A stretch of 6,450 bases of DNA from Gammaproteobacteria bacterium. Lineage in GTDB: Bacteria; Pseudomonadota; Gammaproteobacteria; Pseudomonadales; Azotimanducaceae. Positions 6,129-6,450 of this stretch are shown piece by piece. The stretch is from NCBI GenBank assembly GCA_002726925.1, contig PBTJ01000020.1, positions 4,900 through 11,349 of the forward strand, given 5' to 3'. A model generated the notes under the pieces. The model was not told the DNA's origin, did not search any database, and saw nothing but the letters and a program-made list of their open reading frames with translations. The stretch's first letter is position 1. Every line of letters begins with the position of its first letter. Made by a program: the position numbers and the translations under genes.

Positions 6129-6450
6129 CCATTGCGATTATTGGCGAGGCCATCATCGATTTCATCGCCAACCCACAGGGGGAGTATCAGCCTCATCTCG
6201 GCGGATCGCCTTATAACGTTGCTATTGGGCTGGCCAGAAACGGTGAATCCGTCAGCTATCTGTCACCATTTTCCAGCGATAACTTTGGCGAACTGATGCG
6301 TACGAGCCTGCTCCACGAGGGTGTGCAAATTCCGCTGCAGCGGCGCTCGCGCTATCCAACCTCCCTCGCCATAGTCACCAACGATGCCAGCAGACAGCCG
6401 AGCTACACCCTATATCGCGAGGGCATTGCCGACAAAGATATCGCCTTAGC
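6125..6450 (+). CDS. PfkB-family sugar kinase, probable fructokinase (5' part)
   Basis: The frame opens at ATG 6125, overlapping the xylulokinase stop as ATGA, and runs off the right edge after 108 codons. The N-terminus MTIAIIGEAIIDFI is the first Rossmann-like strand of ribokinase/PfkB proteins. GGSPYNVAIGLARNG (residues 26-40) is the first PfkB signature that closes over the sugar. LSPFSSDNFGELM (45-57) and YTLYREGIADKD (94-105) are also typical of fructokinase-like members. The family phosphorylates sugars with ATP; fructose is the best guess from the Y-R-E-G-x-A-D segment and from the xylulokinase neighbour, but ribose, ketodeoxygluconate or another sugar remain possible. The catalytic GAGD motif lies beyond the window. 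Only a weak Shine-Dalgarno precedes the start, so translation is probably coupled to the upstream kinase. Confidence 0.85.
   Translation, partial: MTIAIIGEAIIDFIANPQGEYQPHLGGSPYNVAIGLARNGESVSYLSPFSSDNFGELMRTSLLHEGVQIPLQRRSRYPTSLAIVTNDASRQPSYTLYREGIADKDIAL

Noticed and set aside
1..6450. Mobile elements, CRISPR arrays, tRNA or rRNA genes
   Set aside because: No transposase or integrase coding sequence, no terminal inverted repeats, no regularly spaced repeats and no tRNA-like cloverleaf were seen in the intergenic stretches.

Overview
The window looks like a carbohydrate-use locus from a Gram-negative bacterium. The coding density is high, the base composition is moderate (GC-leaning by eye), and the first fragment is the end of a TonB-dependent outer-membrane receptor. 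The overall gene mix would suit a marine or aquatic proteobacterium, perhaps a gammaproteobacterium. That placement is an inference and cannot be proved from this stretch.

Layout from left to right. (1) Positions 1-161 hold the last 52 codons of a plus-strand TonB-dependent receptor. (2) Positions 162-345 form a short convergent gap with two hairpins and a very C-rich, G-poor tract, which may be a termination zone. (3) Positions 346-3555 hold a two-gene minus-strand unit. Its promoter-proximal gene encodes a five-bladed beta-propeller protein resembling GH32/GH43-type glycosidases (2182-3555). The distal gene encodes an unusual fusion of a phytanoyl-CoA-dioxygenase-type (PhyH) Fe(II)/2-oxoglutarate oxygenase with HEAT-like repeats (346-2124). 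(4) Positions 3556-3703 form a divergent control region with several small dyads. (5) The plus-strand unit that follows has a second, stand-alone PhyH-family oxygenase (3704-4501), a 133-base gap with a strong ribosome-binding site, an FGGY xylulokinase (4635-6128), and the start of a PfkB-family sugar kinase, probably a fructokinase. The PfkB gene overlaps the xylulokinase stop codon (ATGA) and runs off the right edge.

How they may work together. The receptor suggests uptake of a scarce or bulky ligand across the outer membrane. The propeller protein lacks a visible signal peptide and could cleave or bind a glycoside in the cytoplasm. The two kinases would feed xylulose and fructose into central metabolism, a pair also found together in bacterial polyol operons (mtlY-mtlZ of Pseudomonas fluorescens). 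Two different PhyH-type oxygenases flank the divergent promoter, and ordinary sugar or polyol catabolism does not explain them. The most interesting reading is that the substrate is a modified sugar or glycoside that needs oxidative processing. This is inference from gene context only; no regulator, inner-membrane transporter or polyol dehydrogenase is visible in the window.
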